Shown: piece after piece, positions 8,532-17,379 of the stretch
How positions within the stretch are numbered: position 1 is the first letter of the stretch
Layout: every line of letters starts with the position of its first letter
From: Nannocystis pusilla
Lineage (GTDB): Bacteria > Myxococcota_A > Polyangia > Nannocystales > Nannocystaceae
Length of the DNA: 64,000 nucleotides
Direction: 5' to 3'
Assembly: GCF_026626665.1 (NCBI RefSeq)
Contig: NZ_JAPNKE010000002.1
Coordinates: forward strand, 1,923,204-1,987,203
The notes under the pieces: model-generated
What the model was told of the DNA's origin: nothing
The model's input: the letters and a program-made list of their open reading frames with translations, nothing else
Database searches by the model: none
Position numbers and translations under genes: made by a program

Positions 8532-9522
8532 TCAGCGCAGGCGGGCGAAGTTGACGGTCTCGCCGTCGTGGACGGCGTCGCCGTACTCCTGGACGACCGC
8601 GCTGATGTCGCCCGAGCGGGCCTTGCCGGCCCGGATCGCCTGGGCCAGGGCGTCGGCGGCGGCGGTGTACTGGGCCAGGCTGGCGGCGAACTGCGGCAGC
8701 CAGAACACGGTGCCCGCGGCCTGCGGGTCGGAGTCGTAGGCGGCGCGGAACTCGGCGTAGGCGGCGTTGTAGGCGGTGTGGAACGCCTCGCACACGCCGG
8801 CGGTGAACTCGTCGTGGTCGCCGATGCAGCGCACGTACGGCTTGGCCTGGATGATGACGTTGCGCGTGTGCCACTCGAGGCCGGCGCCGGCGCGCGCCTC
8901 GATCTCGGCCAGGACCGCGGCGTCGAGCCGGCCCTGGCGGGCGGCGATCTGCTCCTCGAGCGCCCGCCGCGAGTCGTCCCAGGCGCGGTAGGCGTCGCTG
9001 AAGTTGTTGTAGATCGGCGAGCGCTCGCCGTCCTCCTCGATGGAGGATGACTTGTGCGACATGTCCTCGCGGACAGCGTCGATGGTGGCCGCGAACACCT
9101 TGGAGGTGTCGACGTAGACCGCGGCGGCCTGCTCGAGCGCCGGCTGCGGCGGCTTCAGCAGCGGACCCTCGTGCTCGGCCTTGTCGCACTCGCCGATCGC
9201 CTCCGGGGATCTCGGCCGGTGGGGTGCGCGTGCGTCCGGCGAACGCGGCCGCGCCCTCGCGGTAGGCGTCGTACAGCGGGACGCGGGTGGCGCCGACGCA
9301 GTCGACGTAGAGCCGCAGCTTGTTGAGGACGAGCTCGGGCGGCAGGCGGTCGGGCTCCTCGGGCCGCTTGCTGTCGGTGGCGGTGAGGCCCTGCTGCAGG
9401 CGCTCGCTGATCTGACGCTGGAGGCCCGCGACCCCGCCGTTGCAGGCGAGGACGGCGCACAGCGGCGCGGCGAGCAAAGGCCCGCGGAGCCGAGAGTGAT
9501 GCGTGGCCGGGCCCGAAGTCAT
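8532..9522 (-). CDS. Lipoprotein, DUF3829-like (frameshifted)
   Basis: The start at 9522 gives a signal peptide with lipobox AVLAC (LLAAPLCAVLACNGG). The frame breaks at the run of four G at 9205-9208; removing one base joins PPAEIP to EAIGECDKAEHEG and then to the remaining 200 residues (YVDTSKVFAATIDAV ... GETVNFARLR). Total about 330 residues, largely helical, with Tyr- and Trp-containing helices (YNNFSDAYRAWDD) reminiscent of DUF3829 lipoproteins; that family assignment is tentative. Function unknown, expected to be membrane-anchored in the periplasm. Degenerate GGACAGG elements lie between it and the MDR gene downstream. Confidence 0.65.
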
Positions 9523-9968
9523 GCCGAACCGGCAGACCAGCGTGCCACGGGCCGCCGGCGCCCCGCAAGCGCCCGGGCGGCCAGCGAGCCCGACGATGCG
9601 ACGCGGCGGCGCGACGCGAGTCACGAGAGGTGCGCGCGGGAGCAGCGGCGCGAGGCGGGACGGCGGCGCGACGCGGTCGGGGCGCGACGCGGGGCGCCGG
9701 CGCGGAGCGAGTCACGAGAGGTGCACGCGCGTGCAGCGGTGTGAGGCGGGTCGGCGGCGCGAGGCGGGGTCGCAGGAGCGACGCGGGTCGCAGGCGCGAC
9801 ACGGGTTGCCGGCGCAACCCGAGTCACGAGAGGCGCGCGGGGGCGCGGTGCGACGCGGGTGCAGCGGCGCGAGGCGGGTCGGCGGCTTGACGCGAGCGCG
9901 TGGGCGCAGCGGCGCGACGCGGGTCGGCGGCGCGGTACGGCGCGACGGGCGGGCGATGCTCGTGCGCG
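9523..9968. repeat. Irregular repeats between two minus-strand genes
   Basis: Made of shuffled GC-only blocks: gagtcacgagaggtgc recurs near 9620, 9711 and 9823, interspersed with gcggcgcgaggcgggtcggcgg and gcgacgcgggt variants. No hairpin of the GGACAT type and no gene is seen. Very low sequence complexity makes every ORF here suspect. Confidence 0.6.
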
Positions 9969-11023
9969 TCAGACCCAGTGCGGGTCTTCGGGGACGATGA
10001 TGCGCAGGTAGTGGAAGAGGTTGCGGATCCGGTAGTGGTCGGTCGAGACGTACTCCTCGCCGTCGATCTGCGAGGGACCGGGCCCATGCCGGCGGGGCGG
10101 AAGATCTTGACCTCGATCTGCGAGCCGCGCGGGATCTGCTTGGGCGCGACGCCGAGGACCGCGAGGTCGTCCTGGGTCACCGGGTTGCGCTTGTGGGCGC
10201 GGATCGTGATGGCGCCCCAGTCGGCGGGGTTCTCGACGATGATGACCTCGAACTTGCCGTCGTCGGGCTTGGAGGTGGGGTCGAAGATCCAGTCGCCGCC
10301 GTACAGGACGGTGCCCTTGATGACGATGTCGTTGATGCCGCCGAGCTCGCGCGTCTCGCCGTCGATGGTGATGAGCGCGGCGAAGCGGGCCTTGCCGATC
10401 AGCGACTTGAGGGCGTTCTTGGCGAGGCTCGACAGGCCGGCGCGGATGTAGACCAGCTTGTCGCGGTAGAGCTGGCGCAGCACCGGGATCTTGGCGACGA
10501 TCTTGCGGTCGCGGTTGCGCTTGGCCAGGATCTGCGCCGACAGACCGAGGCCCCAGCTGTCGAACCAGAGGTCGCGGTCGACGACCTCGCCGGCGGCGTC
10601 GCAGGCCTCGACCTCGCCGACGTCGAGCCACTGCTCGACGCCGCCGGCGATGATGGCGATGTTGTCGGGCAGGGCCTTGAGGCCGGAGTGGACGCCGAAG
10701 CTGCGGCCCTGGTCGTTGGCGGTGCCCATCGGCAACATGCCCATCGGCGTGTCGATGCCGCAGCGCTCGCGGGCGAGGATGATGCCCTTGGCGGTCTCGG
10801 CGAAGGTGCCGTCCCCGCCGAGGTAGATCACCCGGGCGACGTCGCCGCGCTCGAGCCGGTCGGCGAGCGCCGCGACGGTGGCTCCCTGCGGCAGGGTCGA
10901 GAAGAACTCGGGCTCGAGGCGGGCGCGGGCGAGGCCCTCCATGGCCGCGGCGATGGCCGCCTCGGCCTTGCCGCTGCGGGCCGTGGGGTTGCCGACGAGC
11001 AGCGAGACGCGAGGGCGAGGCAC
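9969..11023 (-). CDS. Diacylglycerol/sphingosine kinase-family protein (frameshifted)
   Basis: Starts at GTG 11023 (MPRPRVSLLVGNPTARSGK). The DAGK catalytic domain is clear: the N-terminal NP-x-x-SGK loop, VIYLGGDGTFAETAKG (GGDGT nucleotide-binding motif) and PMGTANDQGRSFG. A beta-rich C-terminal domain follows. The frame is lost at the G-run at 10074-10076; one missing base joins GPVP to SQIDGEEYVSTDHYRIRN and the natural end EDPHWV. About 350 residues. The family phosphorylates lipid hydroxyls such as diacylglycerol using ATP, at the inner face of the membrane. The specific substrate is not predictable. Confidence 0.8.
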
Positions 11024-11212
11024 GGCGGCGGAAGGCTAAACCTCAGGGGCCGCGCGGGGCAAGTCCGTGCGCGGAGGCGCACCGGGGCCGCGTACGCGGT
11101 CGCGCGGGCCGCCCGCGTCCCGCCTGCCGCTGCGGGGTTTCAGCGCCCTTCACCCGGGGAGGTCACGCGAGCGTCTCGCGCCGCGGCCGCGCGGATCTGA
11201 TACCCATCCGGA

Positions 11213-13486
11213 ATGCTCCGCACCCTCCCCGCCGCGCTGCCTTCCAGCCTCACCCTCGTGCTCCTGATCGCCGGTTGCGCCGGCAAGGGCGCCGATTCGG
11301 CCAGTCCGAACGGCGGCGGCGAGAGCGTGGCCCAAGAGACAGGTCCGACCACGCCCGCCGTCAAGTTCGAGAACCCCGGCGGGATGTGGATGCCCGGGCA
11401 GATGACGGCCCACGCCGAGACGCTGAAGAGCCTCGGGCTCGCCTACGACCCGGCCGCGCTGACCGACCCGACGGCGTTCCCGCTCGGCGCGATCGTCAGC
11501 CTCGGCGGCTGCTCGGCCTCGTTCGTGTCGCCCGAGGGCCTGATCGTCACCAACCACCACTGCGTGACGCGCTACCTGCAGGCCAACTCGACGCCGGAGA
11601 ACAACCTGCTCGACAACGGCTACCTGGCCAAGACCCGCGCCGACGAGAAGTCGGGCGGCCCGGCGGCGCGCGTGTTCGTGACCACGGCGTTCACGGACGT
11701 AAGCGACAAGGTGCTCGGCGGGCTCGAGGGCGTGGGCGACGACAAGCGTGCGGGCCAGATCGAGGATCGCCGCAAGCAGCTGGTGGGCGCGTGCGAGGGC
11801 GGCCGCACCGGCGTGCGCTGCACGGTGGCGAGCTTCTACGAGGGGGCGCAGTTCTTCCAGATCGAGCAGACCGAGCTCCGCGACGTGCGCCTGGTGTACG
11901 CGCCGCACGAGGGCATCGGGGTGTTCGGCGGCGACATCGACAACTGGCGCTGGCCGCGACACACCGGCGACTTCTCGTTCCTGCGCGCGTACGTCGGCAA
12001 GGACGGGCAGCCGGCCGATTACTCGCCGGACAACGTGCCGTTCAAGCCGAAGCACCACCTGAAGGTGGCGACCGACAAGGCGACCGAGGGCAGCCTGGTG
12101 ATGGTGGCGGGCTATCCGGGCCGCACGCAGCGGCTCAAGACCGCCGCCGAGGCGCAGCAGGCGGCCGACTGGTACTACAGCCGGCAGATCCAGCTCTACG
12201 AGGATCTGATCGCGGTGATGGAGGGCATCGGCAAGCAGGACCCGAAGGCGCAGATCGCCGGGGCGTCGCGCCTGCGCGGGCTCCACAACTACCTGCTCAA
12301 CTTCCGCGGCATGCGCGACGGCCTGGTCAAGGGCGGGGTCGCGGCCGACAAGGCCCGCATCGAGGGCGAGCTGCAGAAGTGGATCGAGGGCGACGAGGCG
12401 CGCAAGGCCAAGTACGGCGACGTGCTGGCGCAGATGGCGACGCTGACGAGCGAGAAGGCCAAGACGCGCGAGCGCGACGCGGCCCACGACGAGCTGGTGC
12501 GCGGCTCGCTGCTGCTCGGCGCTGCCGACACGATCGTGCGCCTGGCCGACGAGCGGGCCAAGCCCGACGATCAGCGCAAGCTCGGCATGCAGACCCGCGA
12601 CGAGCGGGACCTCGAGCAGGCGATGCAGGCGCTGCAGGCCAACTACCACCCCGACCTCGATCGCGCGGTGTTCCGCCTGTACCTGCAGCGCGCGGCCAAG
12701 CTGCCGGAGGCCGAGCGCCCCGAGGTGCTGACCGCGATCGTCGGCAAGAAGGGCACGATCACCGACAACGACATCGATCGCGCGCTCGACAAGCTCTACA
12801 AGGGCACCAAGCTCGGCGACGCGGTGGTCCGGCTCGAGGCCCTGCGGGCGGCCAGCGCCAAGACGGTCAAGGCCAGCAGCGACCCGTTCGTCAAGCTGGC
12901 GCTCAAGCTCAAGCCGATGGTCGACGCGCACAAGAAGCAGGGCGAGGCCACGACCGGGGCGATGGCGGCCCTGCGTCCGCGCTACATCGAGGCGCTGCGG
13001 GCCTACCACAACGGCTCGCTGGCGCCCGACGCCAACTCGACGCTGCGCGTGACCTTCGGGACGATCCGCGGCTACTCGCCGTCGGCCGGCGCGACGGTCT
13101 ACAAGCCGTTCACGACGGTGTCCGAGATGGTGCGCAAGAACACCGGCGAGGAGCCGTTCGCGGCCCCGAAGGCGGCCCTCGACGCGATCGCGGCGCGCAA
13201 GTTCGGGCCCTACGTGGCCCCGGAGCTCAGCGAGGTGCCCGTCAACTTCCTCGCCGACCTCGACATCACCGGCGGCAACTCCGGCTCGGCCACGCTCAAC
13301 GCCAAGGGCGAGCTCACCGGCCTGGTGTTCGACGGCAACATCGAGGCGATGGCCAGCGACTGGGTGTTCATGCCGCCGATCACCCGCTCGATCCACGTCG
13401 ACATCCGCTACGTGCTGTGGGTGATGGACGCGGTCGACGGCGCCGACCACCTGCTGACCGAGCTCGGCGTGACGCCGACGATCTGA
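11213..13486 (+). CDS. S46-family dipeptidyl peptidase, lipoprotein form
   Basis: 757 residues. The lipobox LLIAGC marks a lipoprotein. The S46 catalytic triad is visible: His in IVTNHHC (about residue 107), Asp in GGDIDNWRWPRH (about 244) and Ser in ITGGNSGSATL (about 692). S46 enzymes (DPP7/DPP11) remove dipeptides from N-termini of peptides outside the inner membrane. At the P1-specificity position, 18 residues after the catalytic Ser, the sequence has Gly (LVFDG), as in DPP7-type enzymes that prefer hydrophobic P1; DPP11 has Arg there. Monocistronic, followed by a canonical terminator. Confidence 0.9.
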   Translation: MLRTLPAALPSSLTLVLLIAGCAGKGADSASPNGGGESVAQETGPTTPAVKFENPGGMWMPGQMTAHAETLKSLGLAYDPAALTDPTAFPLGAIVSLGGCSASFVSPEGLIVTNHHCVTRYLQANSTPENNLLDNGYLAKTRADEKSGGPAARVFVTTAFTDVSDKVLGGLEGVGDDKRAGQIEDRRKQLVGACEGGRTGVRCTVASFYEGAQFFQIEQTELRDVRLVYAPHEGIGVFGGDIDNWRWPRHTGDFSFLRAYVGKDGQPADYSPDNVPFKPKHHLKVATDKATEGSLVMVAGYPGRTQRLKTAAEAQQAADWYYSRQIQLYEDLIAVMEGIGKQDPKAQIAGASRLRGLHNYLLNFRGMRDGLVKGGVAADKARIEGELQKWIEGDEARKAKYGDVLAQMATLTSEKAKTRERDAAHDELVRGSLLLGAADTIVRLADERAKPDDQRKLGMQTRDERDLEQAMQALQANYHPDLDRAVFRLYLQRAAKLPEAERPEVLTAIVGKKGTITDNDIDRALDKLYKGTKLGDAVVRLEALRAASAKTVKASSDPFVKLALKLKPMVDAHKKQGEATTGAMAALRPRYIEALRAYHNGSLAPDANSTLRVTFGTIRGYSPSAGATVYKPFTTVSEMVRKNTGEEPFAAPKAALDAIAARKFGPYVAPELSEVPVNFLADLDITGGNSGSATLNAKGELTGLVFDGNIEAMASDWVFMPPITRSIHVDIRYVLWVMDAVDGADHLLTELGVTPTI

Positions 13487-13510
13487 GGCCGCAGACGCGG
13501 TGAGGCGAGG

Positions 13511-13550
13511 GCGACCTCGAGGGCGCGGCTCCCGAGGTCGTCGCTTTTTT
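13511..13550 (+). terminator. Rho-independent terminator
   Basis: A GC hairpin (gcgacctcgaggg ... cccgaggtcgtcgc) ends directly in TTTTTT, 25 bp after the stop of the S46 peptidase gene. One of only two classical terminators I noticed in the window. Its T-run also overlaps the stop codon of the convergent gene at 13549. Confidence 0.85.
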
Positions 13551-13992
13551 ACGGGGCCGCGGACGCGCGCGCGAGGACGGCGAGCACGGCGTCGGGCGTG
13601 GGCGTGCCGAGGCGGCCGTCGGCGGCGAAGAACAGGCCGCCGCCCTCGCCGAGGGCGATGTAGCCGAGGAAGGCCCCGCGCGGGCACGCGAGCGCGGGCA
13701 GGGCCGCGTGGGCGCGCGAGAAGTCGTAGCCGCAGGCTTCGACGAGGTCGGGCAGGACCACGAGGGCGACGAACAGCGGCAAGATGTCGGCGGGGACCGC
13801 CGTGCGCGCGACGTCGAGGGCGCGCTGGACGGCGGGGAAGAAGGGCGGGGCGCGCTCGTCCGGCTCGAACACGACGATGCGCGCGTGGGCCTGCTCGAGC
13901 GCGTCGCCGACGCGCGGGTGGGCGTCGAGGAACTGTCGCCGCACGAGGGTCGGGCCGACGTGGGTCCCGAGATCGAGGACGTGCGGGTCCAT
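13549..13992 (-). CDS. Hypothetical protein
   Basis: 147 residues starting at ATG 13992 (MDPHVLDLGTHVGPTLVRRQ). Not a family I recognise. It has an alternating hydrophobic pattern (ADILPLFVALVVLPDLVEACGYDF) and a Gly-rich C-terminal part (LGYIALGEGGGLFFAADG); no signal peptide. Codon and amino-acid usage look coding, and it is divergent from the aminoglycoside acetyltransferase-like gene with a 75-bp shared promoter region. Its stop overlaps the terminator T-run of the convergent peptidase gene. Confidence 0.6.
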   Translation of the reverse strand: MDPHVLDLGTHVGPTLVRRQFLDAHPRVGDALEQAHARIVVFEPDERAPPFFPAVQRALDVARTAVPADILPLFVALVVLPDLVEACGYDFSRAHAALPALACPRGAFLGYIALGEGGGLFFAADGRLGTPTPDAVLAVLARASAAP

Positions 13993-14067
13993 GTCTGCTT
14001 GTAACACCCGGGCCCTGCGCTTGTCGCCGGCGCGGGTCCGGCCTATCGTCGGCGCACAGGAGCGGCC

Positions 14068-14889
14068 GTGAACCTCGTCTGTCCGCGGATCACCCAGGAG
14101 ACGCTCGCGCGCGACTGCGCGGCGCTCGGCGTCGTGCCGGGCGACACCGTGATGGTCCACGCGTCGCTGCGCGCGGTCGGACCGCTGCTCGGCGGGCCCG
14201 ATACGCTGATCGCGGCGATCCTGCAGAGCCTCGGCGAGGCGGGCACGATGATGGTGTATCTCGGCTGCCCGTCGCCGTACGACGACCTCGGCCGGGGGCT
14301 GTATCCGCCCGAGGACGAGCGCTTCATCGAGGAGCACTGTCCGCCGTTCGATCCCTACCTGACGCGAGCCAGCCGCGACTTCGGCGTCCTGCCCGAGTTC
14401 TTCCGCGGCCATCCGCGGGTGCGCTGCAGCGCCAACGCCGGCATGCGCATGGGGGCCGTGGGGGCGCGCGCGGACTTCCTGACCCGCGATCACGGGCCGA
14501 ACTACGGGCTCGGCGAGGGCTCGCCGCTGGCGCGCCTGTGCGACGTGGACGGCAAGGTGCTGCTGGTCGGGTCCGACCTCGACCAAGTGACGCTGCTGCA
14601 CTACGCCGAGGCGGTCGCGCCGATGGAGGGCAAGCGACTGGCCCACGTGCGCGTGCCGGTGCTGCAGGGCGGGGCGCGGGTGTGGCTCGACGTCGAGGAG
14701 TTCGACACCAACAACGGCATCAAGGACTGGCCCGAGCGGTTCTTCGGCACGATCGTGGAGGGCTTCCTCGCGGCCGGGCTGGGGCGCAGCGGGCCGATCG
14801 GTCAGGCGACCTGCCACCTGCTGCCGGCCCGGGCGCTGGTCGACTTCGCGGTGCCGATCATGACCGCGACCGCGGCGCAGCTCGCCTGA
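14068..14889 (+). CDS. AAC(3)-family aminoglycoside N-acetyltransferase-like protein
   Basis: 273 residues, the usual size for the Antibiotic_NAT family. Starts at GTG 14068 with ACAGGAGC upstream. Family features: VMVHASLRAVGPLLGG near the N-terminus, a central AGMRMGAVGARADFLTRDH, then YGLGEGSPLARL and KVLLVGSDLDQVTLLHYAE. These enzymes acetylate the 3-amino group of aminoglycosides using acetyl-CoA in the cytoplasm. Chromosomal homologues in soil bacteria may have other amine substrates, so resistance is possible but not shown. It is followed by an 11-bp-stem hairpin shared with the convergent GGT gene. Confidence 0.85.
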   Translation: MNLVCPRITQETLARDCAALGVVPGDTVMVHASLRAVGPLLGGPDTLIAAILQSLGEAGTMMVYLGCPSPYDDLGRGLYPPEDERFIEEHCPPFDPYLTRASRDFGVLPEFFRGHPRVRCSANAGMRMGAVGARADFLTRDHGPNYGLGEGSPLARLCDVDGKVLLVGSDLDQVTLLHYAEAVAPMEGKRLAHVRVPVLQGGARVWLDVEEFDTNNGIKDWPERFFGTIVEGFLAAGLGRSGPIGQATCHLLPARALVDFAVPIMTATAAQLA

Positions 14890-14894
14890 GCGAG

Positions 14895-14965
14895 CGGACA
14901 TGCCCCGAAGGGCATGTCCGTGCGGACATGTGTTTGTGGACATGTCTGGAAAGACATGCCCCGAG
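14895..14965. repeat. RCATGY hairpin cluster between convergent genes
   Basis: The first element (14895-14920) is a perfect 11-bp stem, CGGACATGCCC, around a CGAA loop. Two more GGACATGT/GACATG half-sites follow (about 14922-14960). The cluster fills the whole 78-bp gap between the stops of the acetyltransferase gene and the GGT gene. No T-tract is present. Confidence 0.85.
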
Positions 14966-14967
14966 GG

Positions 14968-16818
14968 TCAGCGCCCGAGGCCGGCGACCCCGCCGACGCG
15001 GCGGGGGTCGGCGGCGCCGTAGGTCTCGCCGGTCTCCGGGAACCGCACGGCGATCTGGGCGGCGCCGAGCTTGAACACGAGGTCGAACGAGTAGCCGAGC
15101 TTGCGCAGGGGCTCGAGGGTGTCGAGCATCAGGCCGGGCTCGACGCCGGTGACCGCGGTGCTGCTGCCGTTCTGCAGGGTGAGGCGCGGGGCGGCGATCG
15201 CCTCGGTCAAGGTCTCGCGGTGGTCGACGAGGCCGAGGGTGAGGGTCAGCATGGTGCTGGGGATGGTGGAGCCGCCGGCCGCGCCGTAGGCGGCGACGGG
15301 GCGGCCGTCGGCGAACAGCAGGGTCGGCGCCACGCTGCTGAGCGGGCGCTTGTTGGGCGCGGGGTCGTTGGCGCCGGGGTCGATGGCCGCGGGATCGTTG
15401 CTGCGGGTCGGGCGGTGGTTGAAATTCGCCAGCGAGTCGTTGAGCATGAAGCCGAACTTGGGGACCATCAGGCCCGAGCCCCACGCCGACGACAGGGTGC
15501 TGGTCCAGGCGACCATGTTGCCGGCGCTGTCGATGACGTTGAAGTGGGTGGTGTGGCCGCCGACGTCGCGCGGGCCGCCGGTGACGGGGGCGATCATGCC
15601 GTCGGGGCGGATGGTCGGGTCGAACTGCCGCGGGTCGCCCGCGACGATCTCCGGCATGCGGACGCCGAGCTCGATCGACTGCGAGCGCTGATCGATGTAG
15701 GCGGTCGACACCAGGCCGGCGACGGGCACGCGGACGACGTCGGGATCGCCGATCCACAGCGCCCGGTCGGCGTAGGCCTGGCGCATCGCCTCCTGCTCGA
15801 GGTTGAGGGTCTGGCTGTCCCTCGGGCCCATGTCCTCGCCGCCGATCGGGAAGCGCTCGAGGACGCCGAGCATCTGCAGGAGGGCGACGCCGCCGGCCGA
15901 GGGCGGCGGGGTGGTGACGACGGTGAAGTCGCGGTACGGCCGGCTGAGCGGGCTGCGGATCACCACCTCGTAGGTCCGCAGGTCGTCGCAGGTCATGCTG
16001 CCGACGCCGTCGGGGTTGGCCTCGCGGGTGGCTCGCTGGGCCTCGACGATGGCCTGGGCGAGCCCCGAGTCGTCGTCGCAGTCGTAGAAGGCGGTCGTGC
16101 CGCCGGCGGCGATGATCTCGAAGGTGCGGGCGAGGTCGCCCTGGATCAGGGTGTCGCCGTCGACGAGCGGGGTGTTCTCGGGGCGGAACGCCGCGCGCGC
16201 CTCGTCGTAGGCGGGGTCGCCGAGCTCGTGGTCGAGCCGGCCGCTGCGGATGTCCTCGGCCAGCAGCGGGTGCACGCGCACGCCGTTCTTGGCGGCGGCG
16301 AGCGCAGGCCCGATGACGGAGGGGATCCGCAGGGTGCCCCAGCGATCGAGGGCGGTGGCGATGCCCTTGAGGGTGCCGGGGACGCCGACGATGTAGCCGG
16401 ACGAGCCGCGCACCTCGGCGTCGGGCTGGCTGACGAACATGTCCGGGGCGGCGCCGGCGGGGGCCCGCTCGGAGGCGTCGAGGACGTAGGTCTTGTCCTC
16501 GGCGGCGATGTAGACGAGGAGGAAGCCGCCGCCGCCGAGGCCGGACGCCTGCGGCTCGACGACGTTGAGCATGAACTGGACGGCGGCCGCGGCGTCGACG
16601 GCGTTGCCGCCGAGCCGCAACATCTGGCGGCCGGCGTCGGCCGCGACCTCCGAGGTGGCCGTGACGACGCCCTTGTCGAAGCCTCCGGGCGGGCCGTCCT
16701 GCATGTCGCCGGCGGGCAAGAGCGGGTCGCCGCCGGCTGCCGGCTTGGAGGGAGAGGGACAGGCGCCGGCGACGGCGAGGAGGACGGCGAGGGTCGCAAG
16801 GTGTCGGGTCATGATCAT
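14968..16818 (-). CDS. ggt: Gamma-glutamyltransferase (GGT), lipoprotein
   Basis: 616 residues. A lipoprotein signal (LAVLLAVAGAC) is followed by the Ntn-hydrolase GGT precursor. Conserved segments: NAVDAAAAVQFMLNVVEP, SGLGGGGFLLVY, PGTLKG, and the autocleavage/catalytic Thr at about residue 422 in GGHTTHFNVID. The small subunit then has PLSSVAPTLLF (oxyanion-type Ser-Ser) and AAYGAAGGS. The precursor self-cleaves before TTH into two subunits and transfers or hydrolyses gamma-glutamyl groups of glutathione-like substrates outside the inner membrane. ATG 16812 is an alternative start two codons in. Confidence 0.92.
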   Translation of the reverse strand: MIMTRHLATLAVLLAVAGACPSPSKPAAGGDPLLPAGDMQDGPPGGFDKGVVTATSEVAADAGRQMLRLGGNAVDAAAAVQFMLNVVEPQASGLGGGGFLLVYIAAEDKTYVLDASERAPAGAAPDMFVSQPDAEVRGSSGYIVGVPGTLKGIATALDRWGTLRIPSVIGPALAAAKNGVRVHPLLAEDIRSGRLDHELGDPAYDEARAAFRPENTPLVDGDTLIQGDLARTFEIIAAGGTTAFYDCDDDSGLAQAIVEAQRATREANPDGVGSMTCDDLRTYEVVIRSPLSRPYRDFTVVTTPPPSAGGVALLQMLGVLERFPIGGEDMGPRDSQTLNLEQEAMRQAYADRALWIGDPDVVRVPVAGLVSTAYIDQRSQSIELGVRMPEIVAGDPRQFDPTIRPDGMIAPVTGGPRDVGGHTTHFNVIDSAGNMVAWTSTLSSAWGSGLMVPKFGFMLNDSLANFNHRPTRSNDPAAIDPGANDPAPNKRPLSSVAPTLLFADGRPVAAYGAAGGSTIPSTMLTLTLGLVDHRETLTEAIAAPRLTLQNGSSTAVTGVEPGLMLDTLEPLRKLGYSFDLVFKLGAAQIAVRFPETGETYGAADPRRVGGVAGLGR

Positions 16819-17185
16819 CGACGCTCCCGGCCGAGCTCGAGCGCGGCCTGTTGTTGCGGTCCTCGGCGGGTGTACGCGGAGCGAGGCGGGCTCTCACGCG
16901 TCGCGCCCGGGCGAGGGCGCTCGCGCGCGGAGGCTCGCGTCTGAGAGCGGCAGGCGAGGCGGGCCGGCGCGGGCACCGACGCAGGCGAGAAGCCGTTGCT
17001 GGGGTTGCAGCAGCGAACCGGCGCGCGACCGCGGCGACCGTGAGCGGGTGTCCTTCGGGACAGGCGAGCAGACGGCCGCGCGGCGCGGGCTCCGATCGCT
17101 CCCGCGCAGCCTTGCCCGTGCGCGCAGCCTCGTGTCGCTCGCGGGAAGCGATGTCTGTCTCCGGCCGCGGATGAGGCGCGGCGGG
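16819..17185. other. Upstream region of ggt, no gene
   Basis: No credible ORF. Contains the presumed promoter of the minus-strand ggt gene (not delimited) and an isolated TGTCC-TTCG-GGACA hairpin near 17049-17062, just before the 36-bp repeat array. Confidence 0.5.
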
Positions 17186-17379
17186 GTGTCTCTCGGGACA
17201 GGCGGGCCGAGGCGCGGCGGGGGTGTCTCTCGGGACAGGCGGGCCGAGGCGCAGCGATGTGTCTCTCGGGACAGGTCCGAGGAGGTGCGGCGGGGTGTCT
17301 CTCGGGACAGGAGCGGCGAGGTGTCTCTCGGGACAGGCGGGCCGAGGAGCGGCGAGGTGTCTCTCGGGACGGGCCGTGC
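17186..17379. repeat. 36-bp tandem repeat, 6 copies, each a TGTCT-CTCG-GGACA hairpin
   Basis: gtgtctctcgggacag begins at 17186, 17223, 17259, 17295, 17321 and 17357: periods 37, 36, 36, 26, 36. Between hairpins lies gcgggccgaggcgcggcg. The array abuts the stop codon (17380) of the DUF1254/DUF1214 gene. There are no unique spacers, so it is not CRISPR. Confidence 0.9.

Noticed and set aside
14895..14965. Ordinary rho-independent terminator
   Set aside because: Strong stem but no T-tract on either strand, so it cannot be called the classical type.
17186..17379. CRISPR array (36-bp regular repeats)
   Set aside because: The whole 36-bp unit repeats without unique spacers and there are no cas genes; it is a tandem hairpin array.
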